Positions 19,177-27,757 of a DNA stretch of 29,120 bases are shown piece by piece. This DNA comes from a virus: positions 1 through 29,120 of the IMG/VR virus record IMGVR_UViG_3300025423_000069; one strand, given 5' to 3'. The notes under the pieces are model-generated. The model was not told the origin of the DNA. It did no database searches and worked only from the letters and a program-made list of their open reading frames with translations. Every line of letters begins with the position of its first letter. Position 1 is the stretch's first letter. Both the position numbers and the translations under genes were made by a program.

Positions 19177-21432
19177 ATGGCAGCAGCAGAACAGAAAAAG
19201 TCCTATGCCATTATTAAAGCCTTCAAAGGTTTAAATACCAAGGCTAATCGCACGGCTATTGAAAAAGAAGAGTTCAGTTGGCTGGAAAATGCTCAGCCTA
19301 TAGGCAGTGGCAATATCAAGATTGTGGCTGCTCAAAACAACCTGACATTTGCAAGCAATAGCAGTGCCAACATTGTGACCAGTGCGAATGTTGCGTCTTT
19401 TTACTCCACCAACATTAACCTGACAGACTATTTACTGGCATTTGAGAATGACGGTAGAGGAGAATATGTCAGCATCACCTCTTCAGGTTCTGGTAACACG
19501 GCAGGAAATATTGCTACAACAGGTACGTTTTCCAATGCAGGAGTGACGTATTGCCAGTACAAAAATCAGTATGCGGTGATAGGTGACCCCAAAAAAGGTT
19601 TGTTTGCTTGGGATGCAACACACCTCAATCCTGTTGGTAGTGTGGGCAGTATTGGTATTACTGTGCCAGGTGCAGGGTATACAGAAGCACCCAATGTGGT
19701 GATAGACGCACCTACATCAGGATATGGCGTGCAAGCTACTGCTGTGGCTACCGTGACCACAGGTGCGGGAGGCGTGGCTTCTGTGACAATCAATGCTGGG
19801 GGTAGTGGATACACTACTTTGCCAACAATAACATTTAGTGCGCCAACTACGGCTGGCGGTATAACTGCTCAAGGTGTTGCGACAATTACCAGTGGCGCAG
19901 TTACAGCAATAACAGTTACAAACCCTGGTTCAGGTTATATTTCAGCTCCAAGTGTCAGTTTTTCAGGTACAGGTGGAGCATCTGCTACAGCCACGTTAGT
20001 ACAGGGCTCTCTTAACAGCATTACCCTTACCAACGCAGGATTAGGTTACACATCACCCCCCAATGTTACTATTTCGGGTGGTGGTTCTAACATCACAACA
20101 ACCGCAGTAGCCATCACTTCTCTCATTACTTTTGCCACAGGCACAGTGGCTATTTTGGTGACAAGCGGTGGTTCTGGATACACTTCTGCACCTGCTGTGA
20201 CCATCACAGGTTCTGGTACAAACGCTGCAGGCACGGCTATTTTGTCAGGTGGCTCTGTCACGCAAGTGATTATGACCAACCCAGGCACGGGTTATGATGC
20301 CAGCACCACAGTGTCTTTTGGTGCTGCACCTATGGGTGGTACAACTGCCACGGGTATAGCCATTACCAACACAGATGGAATTGTGGATGTAGCCACGTTT
20401 TCAGGGCGTACTTGGGTGGCTGTGGGGCGTACAGTCTATTATTCAGCTTCTACAAGCCCGTTTGACTTTACGTCAGTAAGTGCTGGCTCACTGACATTGA
20501 CAGACGAAACCCTGCACGGAAACATCACGGTTCTGTATTCAGCCAACAATTTCTTGTACATCTTTGGTGATGACTCGATTAACGTCTTTTCAGATGTCAG
20601 GGTTACCTCTACAGGGGCAACTCTGTTTACCAACACCAATGTGTCGGCTTCTGTGGGTACTAAGCGTATTTACGCTATCTTTCCGTATTTCAGAAGCCTG
20701 TTGTTTATGAATGACTACGGTATTTATGCCCTGGTTGGTAGTACAACATCCAAGATTTCAGACCCGTTAGACGGTATTTTCCCCTATATTGACTTCTCAC
20801 AGCCTGTGACTGGGGGGCAAGTGCTCCTCAATAACATTTTGTGCGCTGCATTTAACTTCTACGTTAATTCATCTTTCCCACTAGGCCCTGCACCCAGTCG
20901 GTTTATCCAAGCTGTGTTCTTTGAAAAGAGATGGTTTATTACCTCACAAGGCAACGGTATCAATTATGTGACTTCTGTACCTGTAGGAGGTGTTGTAAGC
21001 CTCTACGGTGTGGCTACAACCACGCTTTACAGGCTGTACAACAACCCGTCAGCCAATATAGCGTCTTATATTCAGACTGCTCTGGACCCTATGGGGGACA
21101 GTATCAGGACTAAACAAGCCCTGAAATTTGGTGTAGAAGCGACTTTGACTCAGGGTGGCACGTTCTATATCACTGTAGACTCAGAAAGCGGTTCTAGCCC
21201 CGTTTACGTGCTTTCTACCAATGCGTCTTGGATTAACAATGTAGGCACGACTATAGGTTGGACAAATAATGCGTCTGCTACGATAATTTGGGTAACAAGC
21301 AACGGGTATTATCTGTACAAATCAGATGCACAGCAGTATGGTAAATATCTAGGGTTAACCCAGACCAGCAACAGTGCTGCGTTCACGGTTAACACATTCG
21401 AGTTTGAACATGAATTAAGAGTGAGGTTCTAA
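19177..21432 (+). CDS. Large tail-machine protein (P22 gp10-like) with inserted repeats
   Basis: The 751-residue protein begins SYAIIKAFKGLNTKANRTAI, EKEEFSWLENAQPIGSGNIK, a common start of phage tail hub/nozzle proteins. Residues about 158-398 are six diverged GxGYTxxP repeats. The C-terminal part (VDVATFSGRTWVAVGRTVYY, SASTSPFDFTSVSAGSLTLT, LYIFGDDSINVFSDV, FPYFRSLLFMNDYGIYALVG) looks like the beta-propeller portion of P22 gp10-type stabilisation proteins. It directly follows the adaptor gene, fitting a tail-nozzle role. The repeat insertion probably projects outward. Confidence 0.68.
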   Translation: MAAAEQKKSYAIIKAFKGLNTKANRTAIEKEEFSWLENAQPIGSGNIKIVAAQNNLTFASNSSANIVTSANVASFYSTNINLTDYLLAFENDGRGEYVSITSSGSGNTAGNIATTGTFSNAGVTYCQYKNQYAVIGDPKKGLFAWDATHLNPVGSVGSIGITVPGAGYTEAPNVVIDAPTSGYGVQATAVATVTTGAGGVASVTINAGGSGYTTLPTITFSAPTTAGGITAQGVATITSGAVTAITVTNPGSGYISAPSVSFSGTGGASATATLVQGSLNSITLTNAGLGYTSPPNVTISGGGSNITTTAVAITSLITFATGTVAILVTSGGSGYTSAPAVTITGSGTNAAGTAILSGGSVTQVIMTNPGTGYDASTTVSFGAAPMGGTTATGIAITNTDGIVDVATFSGRTWVAVGRTVYYSASTSPFDFTSVSAGSLTLTDETLHGNITVLYSANNFLYIFGDDSINVFSDVRVTSTGATLFTNTNVSASVGTKRIYAIFPYFRSLLFMNDYGIYALVGSTTSKISDPLDGIFPYIDFSQPVTGGQVLLNNILCAAFNFYVNSSFPLGPAPSRFIQAVFFEKRWFITSQGNGINYVTSVPVGGVVSLYGVATTTLYRLYNNPSANIASYIQTALDPMGDSIRTKQALKFGVEATLTQGGTFYITVDSESGSSPVYVLSTNASWINNVGTTIGWTNNASATIIWVTSNGYYLYKSDAQQYGKYLGLTQTSNSAAFTVNTFEFEHELRVRF
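19650..20370 (+). repeat. Six GxGYTxxP repeat units within the tail gene
   Basis: Each unit is about 33-48 residues with a core such as GGSGYTTLPTITFS, PGSGYISAPSVSFS, AGLGYTSPPNVTIS, GGSGYTSAPAVTIT, and an Ala/Thr-rich strand followed by G-x-V-x-x-I/V. DNA identity between units is low, so the array is old. This repeat type is frequent in environmental phage and bacterial surface proteins. Confidence 0.75.
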
Positions 21433-21433
21433 A

Positions 21434-22834
21434 ATGGCTGTTCCGTATACATTTGGCTCTGCAACATCGGCTATTCCACTTTCACAGTTGGATAGTAACT
21501 TTGCCACTGCTATCACACTAGGGTCTACAGCCCTGACTTTGGGGACAACTACAACTACTGTTGCAGGGTTAACTCTCACATCTCCTGTTATTAGCACGAT
21601 TAGCAACACAGGCACATTGACTCTGCCCACAAGTACAGATACTTTGGTAGGTAGAGCAACCACAGATACGCTGACCAACAAGAGTATCAGTGGAAGCACA
21701 AATACACTTACAAATATCCCCAATAGTTCGCTCACCAACACCACGGTGACCATAGGTAGCACGAGTATTGCTTTAGGTGGCACGGCAACTACGGTAGCTG
21801 GCCTGACACTTACAAGTCCTACCATGACTACCCCCATATTGGGTACACCTACTTCTGGCACGTTAACAAATTGCACGGGTTATCCAACATCTGCGTTGTC
21901 GGGCACTATCAATCTTACTTCACAAGTCACAGGCACATTACCCGTAGCTAACGGAGGCACAGGACTCACATCATTCACCGCCAATGGTGTGGTGTATGCA
22001 AGCTCTACAAGTGCTTTGGCTACTGGGTCTGCGTTACAGTTTGATGGAACTAACTTAGGATTAGGAGTTACTCCTAGTGCTTGGGCATCACCAGTACAAA
22101 CTGCTTTGCAACTTAAAGGCGGTGCTTCTTTTGCTTCTTGGGGTTCATATGGTGGTGCATACACTGTTGCTAATGCTTTTTACAATGGCACAAACTGGAA
22201 ATACTTAGCAAACAATTTGGCTGGTTTGTATGTAAATGAAAGTGGGGTTCACGCTTGGTCAACAGCCGCATCAGGTTCAGCAGGAAACAATGTTTCCTTT
22301 ATCCAAGCAATGACACTAGACACTAGTGGTAGATTATTAGTGGGTTGTACATCAACAGACTCAGGCGCTCAATTCCGTTTTCAATATGGTTCAGGTCAAA
22401 ATGGTTTGCAACTATTTGACAATAGTGGTGCAAGTGGTAGCACATTTGTTATTTTTGGCATTAATTCAGGTGGAAACGCCAATATTGGTTCTATTGCAAG
22501 GGTTGGAGCGACAGCGGCAGTTATTTACAACACAACTTCTGATTATCGTTTAAAAACTGTTACTAATCCTGTGTCTGGTCAAGGGGAACGAATTGATGCT
22601 CTTAAACCAATTGATTATGTATGGACAAAAGATGGACAAAAAGCCCGTGGTTTCTTAGCGCATGAATTTCAAGAAGTATATTCAAACAGCGTTACAGGAA
22701 CTAAAGATGGTGTAGATGCTGATGGAAAACCAATTTATCAGCAAATGCAAGCCGCAACATCTGAAGTAATTGCTGACCTTGTTGCTGAAATTCAATCACT
22801 TAGAAAACGCATATCAACTTTGGAGAATAAATAA
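21434..22834 (+). CDS. Tail fibre with C-terminal S74 self-cleaving chaperone
   Basis: The 466-residue protein has an N-terminal Thr/Ser/Leu-rich shaft (LTLPTSTDTLVGRATTDTLT, NKSISGSTNTLTNIPNSSLT, LPVANGGTGLTSF). A receptor-binding-like globular region follows (about 200-365), then a C-terminal S74 chaperone. The catalytic SDYRLK has Ser369 and Lys374, the Ser-Lys dyad spacing of this family. ARGFLAHEFQEVYSNSV and a terminal coiled coil (IADLVAEIQSLRKRISTLEN) also fit. After trimerisation the chaperone would cut itself off at Ser369. Confidence 0.88.
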   Translation: MAVPYTFGSATSAIPLSQLDSNFATAITLGSTALTLGTTTTTVAGLTLTSPVISTISNTGTLTLPTSTDTLVGRATTDTLTNKSISGSTNTLTNIPNSSLTNTTVTIGSTSIALGGTATTVAGLTLTSPTMTTPILGTPTSGTLTNCTGYPTSALSGTINLTSQVTGTLPVANGGTGLTSFTANGVVYASSTSALATGSALQFDGTNLGLGVTPSAWASPVQTALQLKGGASFASWGSYGGAYTVANAFYNGTNWKYLANNLAGLYVNESGVHAWSTAASGSAGNNVSFIQAMTLDTSGRLLVGCTSTDSGAQFRFQYGSGQNGLQLFDNSGASGSTFVIFGINSGGNANIGSIARVGATAAVIYNTTSDYRLKTVTNPVSGQGERIDALKPIDYVWTKDGQKARGFLAHEFQEVYSNSVTGTKDGVDADGKPIYQQMQAATSEVIADLVAEIQSLRKRISTLENK

Positions 22835-23196
22835 TGGCAAGCACTTACAACTGGATTGTGGAGCAGATGGACTGCTATCCCACATACGAATCACAAACAG
22901 ACGTAGTCTTTACAGTTCACTGGCGTTGCAATGCAACATCAGACCAAACGCACGTTGTCAATGGTCAGACTGTGCCTTATACAGCAACTATATACAGCAC
23001 ACAATCTTTGACTTACACCGCTGGGTCACCTTTTACCCCGTTTGCAAGCCTAACGCAACAAGATGTGCTTAATTGGATTTGGGGCGCGGGTGTATCAGAA
23101 ACAGGCACACAAACCGCATTGGATGGCATGATTAACGCACAGATCAATCCTACTGTGGTGACACCTCCCCTTCCCTGGACAACACAAGGAGCATAA
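22834..23196 (+). CDS. Tail-fibre-associated phage protein, 120 residues
   Basis: Begins MASTYNWIVEQMDCYPTYES, then VVFTVHWRCNATSDQTH, ATIYSTQSLTYTAG, and DVLNWIWGAGVSETGTQTAL. The Y.W.V.QMDCYP...DVV..VHWRC pattern is common beside fibre genes in phages; function unknown. It overlaps the fibre stop (TAATG). Confidence 0.72.
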   Translation: MASTYNWIVEQMDCYPTYESQTDVVFTVHWRCNATSDQTHVVNGQTVPYTATIYSTQSLTYTAGSPFTPFASLTQQDVLNWIWGAGVSETGTQTALDGMINAQINPTVVTPPLPWTTQGA

Positions 23197-23198
23197 AA

Positions 23199-23342
23199 AT
23201 GGAAACAGTAACTCTACAAACTCAACTTGTTAATGTCATTCTTCAGTATTTGTCTACCAGACCATACAATGAAGTGGCTCAGCTTATAGCCGAGATACAG
23301 AAACAAGCCACTCCACCAGCTCCCGTGGAACATCAACAATGA
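23199..23342 (+). CDS. Small helical phage protein, 47 residues
   Basis: The product METVTLQTQLVNVILQYLST, then RPYNEVAQLIAEIQKQ and a Pro-rich end, fits a small phage family (VNxVLQYLxxRPYxEVxxLI). ATG follows the preceding stop by two bases, AAGGAG lies inside the upstream coding end, and the stop overlaps the next start (ATGA). Function unknown. Confidence 0.66.
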   Translation: METVTLQTQLVNVILQYLSTRPYNEVAQLIAEIQKQATPPAPVEHQQ

Positions 23343-23671
23343 GTGTAAATGCGCCATTCACACCCTCTGGCAACACCGTTGTCTTTGCTGCTGCGACCAC
23401 CGCACCCACACCCGTACAAGTACCATCTAGCACTCTAGGCGGTAATCAGTACCGTATCCTCAACAGTGGTACTGTGCTTGTCTATCTAGGAATAGGCAGC
23501 ACATCTACCAATGCCACATCTAATGCCGCAGTCATCTCTACAACAGGTGGAGCTATACCCTTGCTACCTGGCACAGATGAGATACTGACATTTACCCCCA
23601 ATGCCTACTTCACAGGCATCACAGGCTCATCCAGTGCTAATGTGTACATAACCCCAGGAGATGGGTCTTAA
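23339..23671 (+). CDS. Probable virion or fibre-associated protein, 110 residues
   Basis: Ala/Thr/Gly-rich beta-type protein: PFTPSGNTVVFAAATTAP, GGNQYRILNSGTVLVYLGIG and GGAIPLLPGTDEILTFTPNA. The NQYRI.N.G...V.LGIGS...A...PLLPGT.EI.TF pattern is seen in small phage structural proteins. It lies between two fibre genes and overlaps both neighbours. Confidence 0.62.
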   Translation: MSVNAPFTPSGNTVVFAAATTAPTPVQVPSSTLGGNQYRILNSGTVLVYLGIGSTSTNATSNAAVISTTGGAIPLLPGTDEILTFTPNAYFTGITGSSSANVYITPGDGS

Positions 23672-24597
23672 TGTTAAAGACAGTCAGCAGTTTTGGTTTA
23701 GGTGCTCTGGTATACCAAGGTTCTTGGAATGCTAGTACAAACACGCCTACACTAACCTCTTCTGTTGGCACAAAAGGAAACTACTATGTTGTTTCTGTTG
23801 CTGGTACTACTAACCTTGATGGTATTGCATTATGGTCAGTAGGTGACTGGGCAGTCTTCAACGGTTCTACTTGGCAAAAGGTAGAGGGTGGCACATCTGA
23901 GGCTTTTGTAACCATCACCGTGACCAGTCTCACGGGTTACATGTATGCCAACAATAACAGCCCTGTGACGGCCTCTACAACCATTCCTGTAGCCAATGTC
24001 TCAGGTGCAGTACCCAATACTGTCAACATCATTGCAGGAACTAACCTCACAGGAGGTGGTGCTCTTACAGGCAATGTCACTATTAACAACCCGTATAACG
24101 GCACAGTCACCTCTGTAGCCACGGGTACAGGGCTTACAGGTGGGCCTATAACGGCTTCTGGAACTATTTCTATAGCCACGACAGGTGTTACTGCTGCCAC
24201 TTATGGCTCAGCCAGTGCAGTGCCTCAAGTGACTGTCAATGCTCAGGGTCAAGTGACTTCTGCATCTAATGTCTCTATCAGCATTGCACCTAGTCAGATT
24301 AACGCAACTATACCCAATAGTGGGTTAGCCAACAGTAGCATTACCCTAGGAAACACGACTATTGCTTTGGGTGGTACGGCTACCAGTGTAGGCAATTTGA
24401 CGCTGAACAATGCCACAATCGTCAGTTCAAACGTGAGTATTACAGGTGGGACTATCAATGTGCAAACAACAAATATTACAGCTACTGTGTCTTCTACCGC
24501 TACTTACGGTACTGCTAGTCTGCCTCTACAGCCTTTGGGTTTTCTAGAGGTTGACTTAAATGGCACTGTAGTCAAAGTTCCTTATTATGCGGTGTAA
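23671..24597 (+). CDS. Second tail-fibre or receptor-binding protein
   Basis: The 308-residue product has an N-terminal domain (LVYQGSWNASTNTPTLTSSV, KGNYYVVSVAGTT, ALWSVGDWAVFNGSTWQKVE) typical of carbohydrate-contacting fibre parts. A shaft of Gly/Thr/Asn repeats follows (TSVATGTGLTGGPITASGTI). Residues near 215-245 (IPNSGLANSSITLGNTTIAL) closely echo the shaft of the fibre at 21434, suggesting partner interaction or shared origin. No S74 domain is present. The start overlaps the previous stop (TAATG). Confidence 0.68.
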   Translation: MLKTVSSFGLGALVYQGSWNASTNTPTLTSSVGTKGNYYVVSVAGTTNLDGIALWSVGDWAVFNGSTWQKVEGGTSEAFVTITVTSLTGYMYANNNSPVTASTTIPVANVSGAVPNTVNIIAGTNLTGGGALTGNVTINNPYNGTVTSVATGTGLTGGPITASGTISIATTGVTAATYGSASAVPQVTVNAQGQVTSASNVSISIAPSQINATIPNSGLANSSITLGNTTIALGGTATSVGNLTLNNATIVSSNVSITGGTINVQTTNITATVSSTATYGTASLPLQPLGFLEVDLNGTVVKVPYYAV

Positions 24598-24599
24598 AC

Positions 24600-24821
24600 A
24601 TGGATACACAACAAGTCTTTGACATCATCATCGGTCTATCTGCCTTTATGGGTGGTTGGATACTCAACAACATCACCAAGGCTATAGAACGCCTAGACAG
24701 TGATGTGAGAGACATGCCCAAGAACTATGTCACAAAAGAAGACTATCACAGAGACATAGACGAGATTAAAGACATTTGTAAACAGATTTTCAACAAGTTA
24801 GATGACAAAGCGGATAAATGA
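24600..24821 (+). CDS. Small membrane-anchored coiled-coil protein
   Basis: The 73-residue protein has one N-terminal membrane segment (VFDIIIGLSAFMGGWILNNI) followed by a charged helix (KAIERLDSDVRDMPKNYVTK, IDEIKDICKQIFNKLDDKAD). This layout is seen in phage holin-like or XhlA-like small proteins, some near fibre genes. A lysis or membrane role is possible; a dedicated holin-like gene is also present at 3-221. Confidence 0.65.
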   Translation: MDTQQVFDIIIGLSAFMGGWILNNITKAIERLDSDVRDMPKNYVTKEDYHRDIDEIKDICKQIFNKLDDKADK

Positions 24822-25162
24822 ATAACGATGATTTGTCTTATGTTGAGTTTGGAGATACAGAGGGTTTAGGAAGGTTCTTGTTTGAGAACGGTGTTCAGCA
24901 TCAGTTGTTTTACGAGATTCTTGCTGACCAAGGAATACTTGTGCAGAAATATCCGTTGATAGATGCGGATACCAAGAACCTTGATGACTGGTTGTTTGTG
25001 CACAATCAGGAGCATGAAAGGTTAGCCAGTGTTCTGAATCTTGACAATCCGTTTCAGTTGCTTGATAGTGACTGGAATGTAGAGGAAGACTTTTATGACT
25101 GGTTAGGGGTGCACTTGACCATTCATCAGCAAATACAAGCAGCATTGGGAGTATCAAGTTAA
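24818..25162 (+). CDS. Conserved phage protein, 114 residues
   Basis: Starts by ATGA overlap. Sequence features include GRFLFENGVQHQLFYEILAD, LDDWLFVHNQEHERLASVL, PFQLLDSDWNVEEDFYDWLG and a C-terminal HLTIHQQIQ helix. The DDWL..H..EH..L...L....P..L...DW....DFYDW...H..IHQQI pattern is recurrent in environmental phages. Role unknown; a virion position is inferred from neighbours. Confidence 0.7.
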   Translation: MNNDDLSYVEFGDTEGLGRFLFENGVQHQLFYEILADQGILVQKYPLIDADTKNLDDWLFVHNQEHERLASVLNLDNPFQLLDSDWNVEEDFYDWLGVHLTIHQQIQAALGVSS

Positions 25163-27756
25163 TGGCAACCGTAACTAAACAGCAGATTGCTGACTTTGTA
25201 GCAGCCAATCTGGATAACCCTCAAGCAATTGCAGATGCGGCTGCACAGTATGGCGTGTCCTCTAGTGACATTGCCAGTGCCATGAATGTTGACGTTGGTG
25301 CTGTTACCAACTATTTCAACAACGCTTCTGTAGCTCCTCCTCCAGTAGATACAACACCAGCTCCCACACCTACACCCACACCTACACCCACACCTACACC
25401 CACACCTACACCCACGCCTACACCGACTCCTGCTGCAACACCTGACACGTATGTCAATCAATATACAGGTCACGTGATGCAAGCCATACCTGGTCAGCTA
25501 GATGAGGCTGGTAATCAAGCCTATCTGGATGTGACGGGTACGGCTATCAACGCTGCGGGTGGTGGCAATAATTGGAGCACAAACCTATTACAAGACGCTG
25601 TGTCTATAGGCTTGGCCTATGCTTTACCTATTGCAGGTGAAGCTATTGCATCAAGTTTAACAACGGCTGGTATAGCAACATCTGCGTCTGTGGGCACTGC
25701 TTTGGCTGCCGTAGGCACGGGTATTGCTCAGGGTCAGACGCTAGACCAAGCCATTGCCAGTGCTGCACCTAGTCTTATTGCCTCTGGCGTAATGAGTCAA
25801 GTGGATTTGGGCAATTTATCTGACTCTATTAAGACCAATCCTACGTTAGCCAACGTGGTCAACAACGTGGCAGGTAGTGTCATTGCGACTGCTGCCAAGG
25901 GTGGTACGGCACAGGATTTGTTGACAAATGCGGTTGCTGCTGGCGGTGGAACGCTCATAGGAGACAGTTTGCAGGGTCAAGGCGTGTCTCCATCAACAGC
26001 ACAAGCAGTGGGTAGAACTATAGCAACTACGGCTGCGACAGGCAATGTCGTGTCAGGTGCGGCTGCTGGTGCTGGGTCTTTGGGTGGTACGCAAGCGTCT
26101 CAGAATGCGGTAACTCGCAATTTTGATAACATGATACCCACAACCACGGCTGATGGTAAACAGACATTTTTTGACCCCAAAACAAGCATTACTTACAACG
26201 CAGATGGCAGTGTGTACGCACAAGCTCCTGCTGTTGGTGGCAAAGGTGTAAGAGACGATTCTCCTACTGTTGAACCCACGCCTACACCACCGACTAAACT
26301 TGCTACTGCTTCTCAAGACGCACAAAACTTAATAGCCACAGGCCAGTGGACACTCAGCGCAGATGGCACTTATGCAACTGACAGAGATGGCAATATTCAC
26401 TATAAAAATGCAGATGGTAGCTTTACCGACCCAACATCCAGTGCTGTTACGCCAACACCCTCAGCAACAACTCCTGCGGGACTGACAGTCGTTAAATCTT
26501 CAGGGGGTGTGGGTGTTCCTGGTCAACCCATGACAAATTTCTATCAAGTTACAGATAGTCAAGGTAATTCTTATACGCTACAGACAACATCGGACTTAAC
26601 CGTTGGTTCTGTAGTAAATCCAAATATTGGCACGTTGACTCCCACGCCTGGTGCGGTGACAGGTACACCCACAGGCACAGATGTCACTACGCAACCAGGC
26701 ACAACATTACCAGCCAACACGCCCTCATCTGTGACCAGTGCGCTACAAGAAATTGGCGGTATTTTAGGTTTGGGTACTGATGACCCCTATGCCATTTACA
26801 CCACGTTGATTAGCGGTGGAGCTACAGGAGCTGGTGTGGGTAAAGGTATATTGGGTATAGATACGGCTACTAAGCAATCTATAGCTGATATTATAAAAAA
26901 TACTACATTTCCAGACTCCAATATACAAGCCAATCTTTCAAAAGCAGTGGCGCAAATACCCACTACGCCTACTAAACCAGTTACCCCTGTAACCTCAACA
27001 ACTCCTGCGCCATCCACAACAGCAACTCCTACACCTAGCACAACGCCCAGTGGAGGAGGTGCAGCCAGTGCAACACCAGAAGATAGCAAAACAACCTCAC
27101 CAACCACTACCAGTGCTGCGGGTGGACCTACTGTTGGGTCAAGCGTTTTAACCCCTTCTGCTCCTGGTGGACAGGCTGTTATACCAGGTGATATTTCTGT
27201 ATCCACAACAACAGGTGGAAAAAGCACGGGTGGTCCATCTACAGGCACACCAGGCGGTACACAAACAGCAGGGCCTGGAGGTCAGCCTGGTCAACCTGGT
27301 CCTGCGCCTGGGGGCACACCTGGCGGTACGGGCACAGGTCCAACAGACGGAACTACAACAGGCCCAGCAACAACTCCTTCTACAGGACCAACTGAAGGCC
27401 CGTCTACGGGGCCGTCCACAGGTCCGTCTACAGGCACAACATCTGGGCCAGGGGGAAAAGGCACGGGTACTCCCGCAGTGACAACTCCAGAGGTTTTAGG
27501 GCCTGTTACAACACCCGATACCACACATCCAGATGAAGTACCGCCTGACATTACACCTATCACTGTAACCACAAGTGTTGTGAAACCGCCTACAATTAAG
27601 GCAGCGTTACCCACAATTCAAGGCCAGTTTGCCAATCCCTTGACTCCCGCAGTATCTCAATATATACCAGCAGGTGAGATACCAGGCCAAGAGACGGGTA
27701 AGAAACCTGAAGATGTGTGGAATCAAGAATCTTTAAGAGAAGGGCTAGGAATTTAA
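25162..27756 (+). CDS. Large virion-associated protein with PT repeats
   Basis: 864 residues. The N-terminus has helical VTKQQIADFVAANLDNPQAI. A PT dipeptide array (about 66-91) and then an Ala/Gly-rich helical central part follow (SIGLAYALPIAGEAIASSLT, LDQAIASAAPSLIASGVMSQ, repeated TAAT/AAGG motifs near 230-310). A long Pro/Thr/Gly-rich low-complexity region covers about 590-770. The end is more ordered (IQGQFANPLTPAVSQYIPAG). It resembles internal or ejection-type virion proteins in length and composition, but no family is certain. The start overlaps the preceding stop (TAATG). Confidence 0.6.
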   Translation: MATVTKQQIADFVAANLDNPQAIADAAAQYGVSSSDIASAMNVDVGAVTNYFNNASVAPPPVDTTPAPTPTPTPTPTPTPTPTPTPTPTPAATPDTYVNQYTGHVMQAIPGQLDEAGNQAYLDVTGTAINAAGGGNNWSTNLLQDAVSIGLAYALPIAGEAIASSLTTAGIATSASVGTALAAVGTGIAQGQTLDQAIASAAPSLIASGVMSQVDLGNLSDSIKTNPTLANVVNNVAGSVIATAAKGGTAQDLLTNAVAAGGGTLIGDSLQGQGVSPSTAQAVGRTIATTAATGNVVSGAAAGAGSLGGTQASQNAVTRNFDNMIPTTTADGKQTFFDPKTSITYNADGSVYAQAPAVGGKGVRDDSPTVEPTPTPPTKLATASQDAQNLIATGQWTLSADGTYATDRDGNIHYKNADGSFTDPTSSAVTPTPSATTPAGLTVVKSSGGVGVPGQPMTNFYQVTDSQGNSYTLQTTSDLTVGSVVNPNIGTLTPTPGAVTGTPTGTDVTTQPGTTLPANTPSSVTSALQEIGGILGLGTDDPYAIYTTLISGGATGAGVGKGILGIDTATKQSIADIIKNTTFPDSNIQANLSKAVAQIPTTPTKPVTPVTSTTPAPSTTATPTPSTTPSGGGAASATPEDSKTTSPTTTSAAGGPTVGSSVLTPSAPGGQAVIPGDISVSTTTGGKSTGGPSTGTPGGTQTAGPGGQPGQPGPAPGGTPGGTGTGPTDGTTTGPATTPSTGPTEGPSTGPSTGPSTGTTSGPGGKGTGTPAVTTPEVLGPVTTPDTTHPDEVPPDITPITVTTSVVKPPTIKAALPTIQGQFANPLTPAVSQYIPAGEIPGQETGKKPEDVWNQESLREGLGI
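25363..25430 (+). repeat. 12-base (CCCACACCTACA-type) tandem array
   Basis: About five to six copies of a CCCACACCTACA-type unit, degenerating to CCCACGCC-TACACC-GACTCC, encode the PTPT stretch. The unit is a multiple of three, so gain or loss of copies changes linker length without a frameshift. Confidence 0.8.
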
Positions 27757-27757
27757 C

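Noticed and set aside
26796-27614. Leftward open frames of Val/Pro/Gly type opposite the large virion gene
   Set aside because: They are shadows caused by the Pro/Thr/Gly-rich repeats on the other strand.
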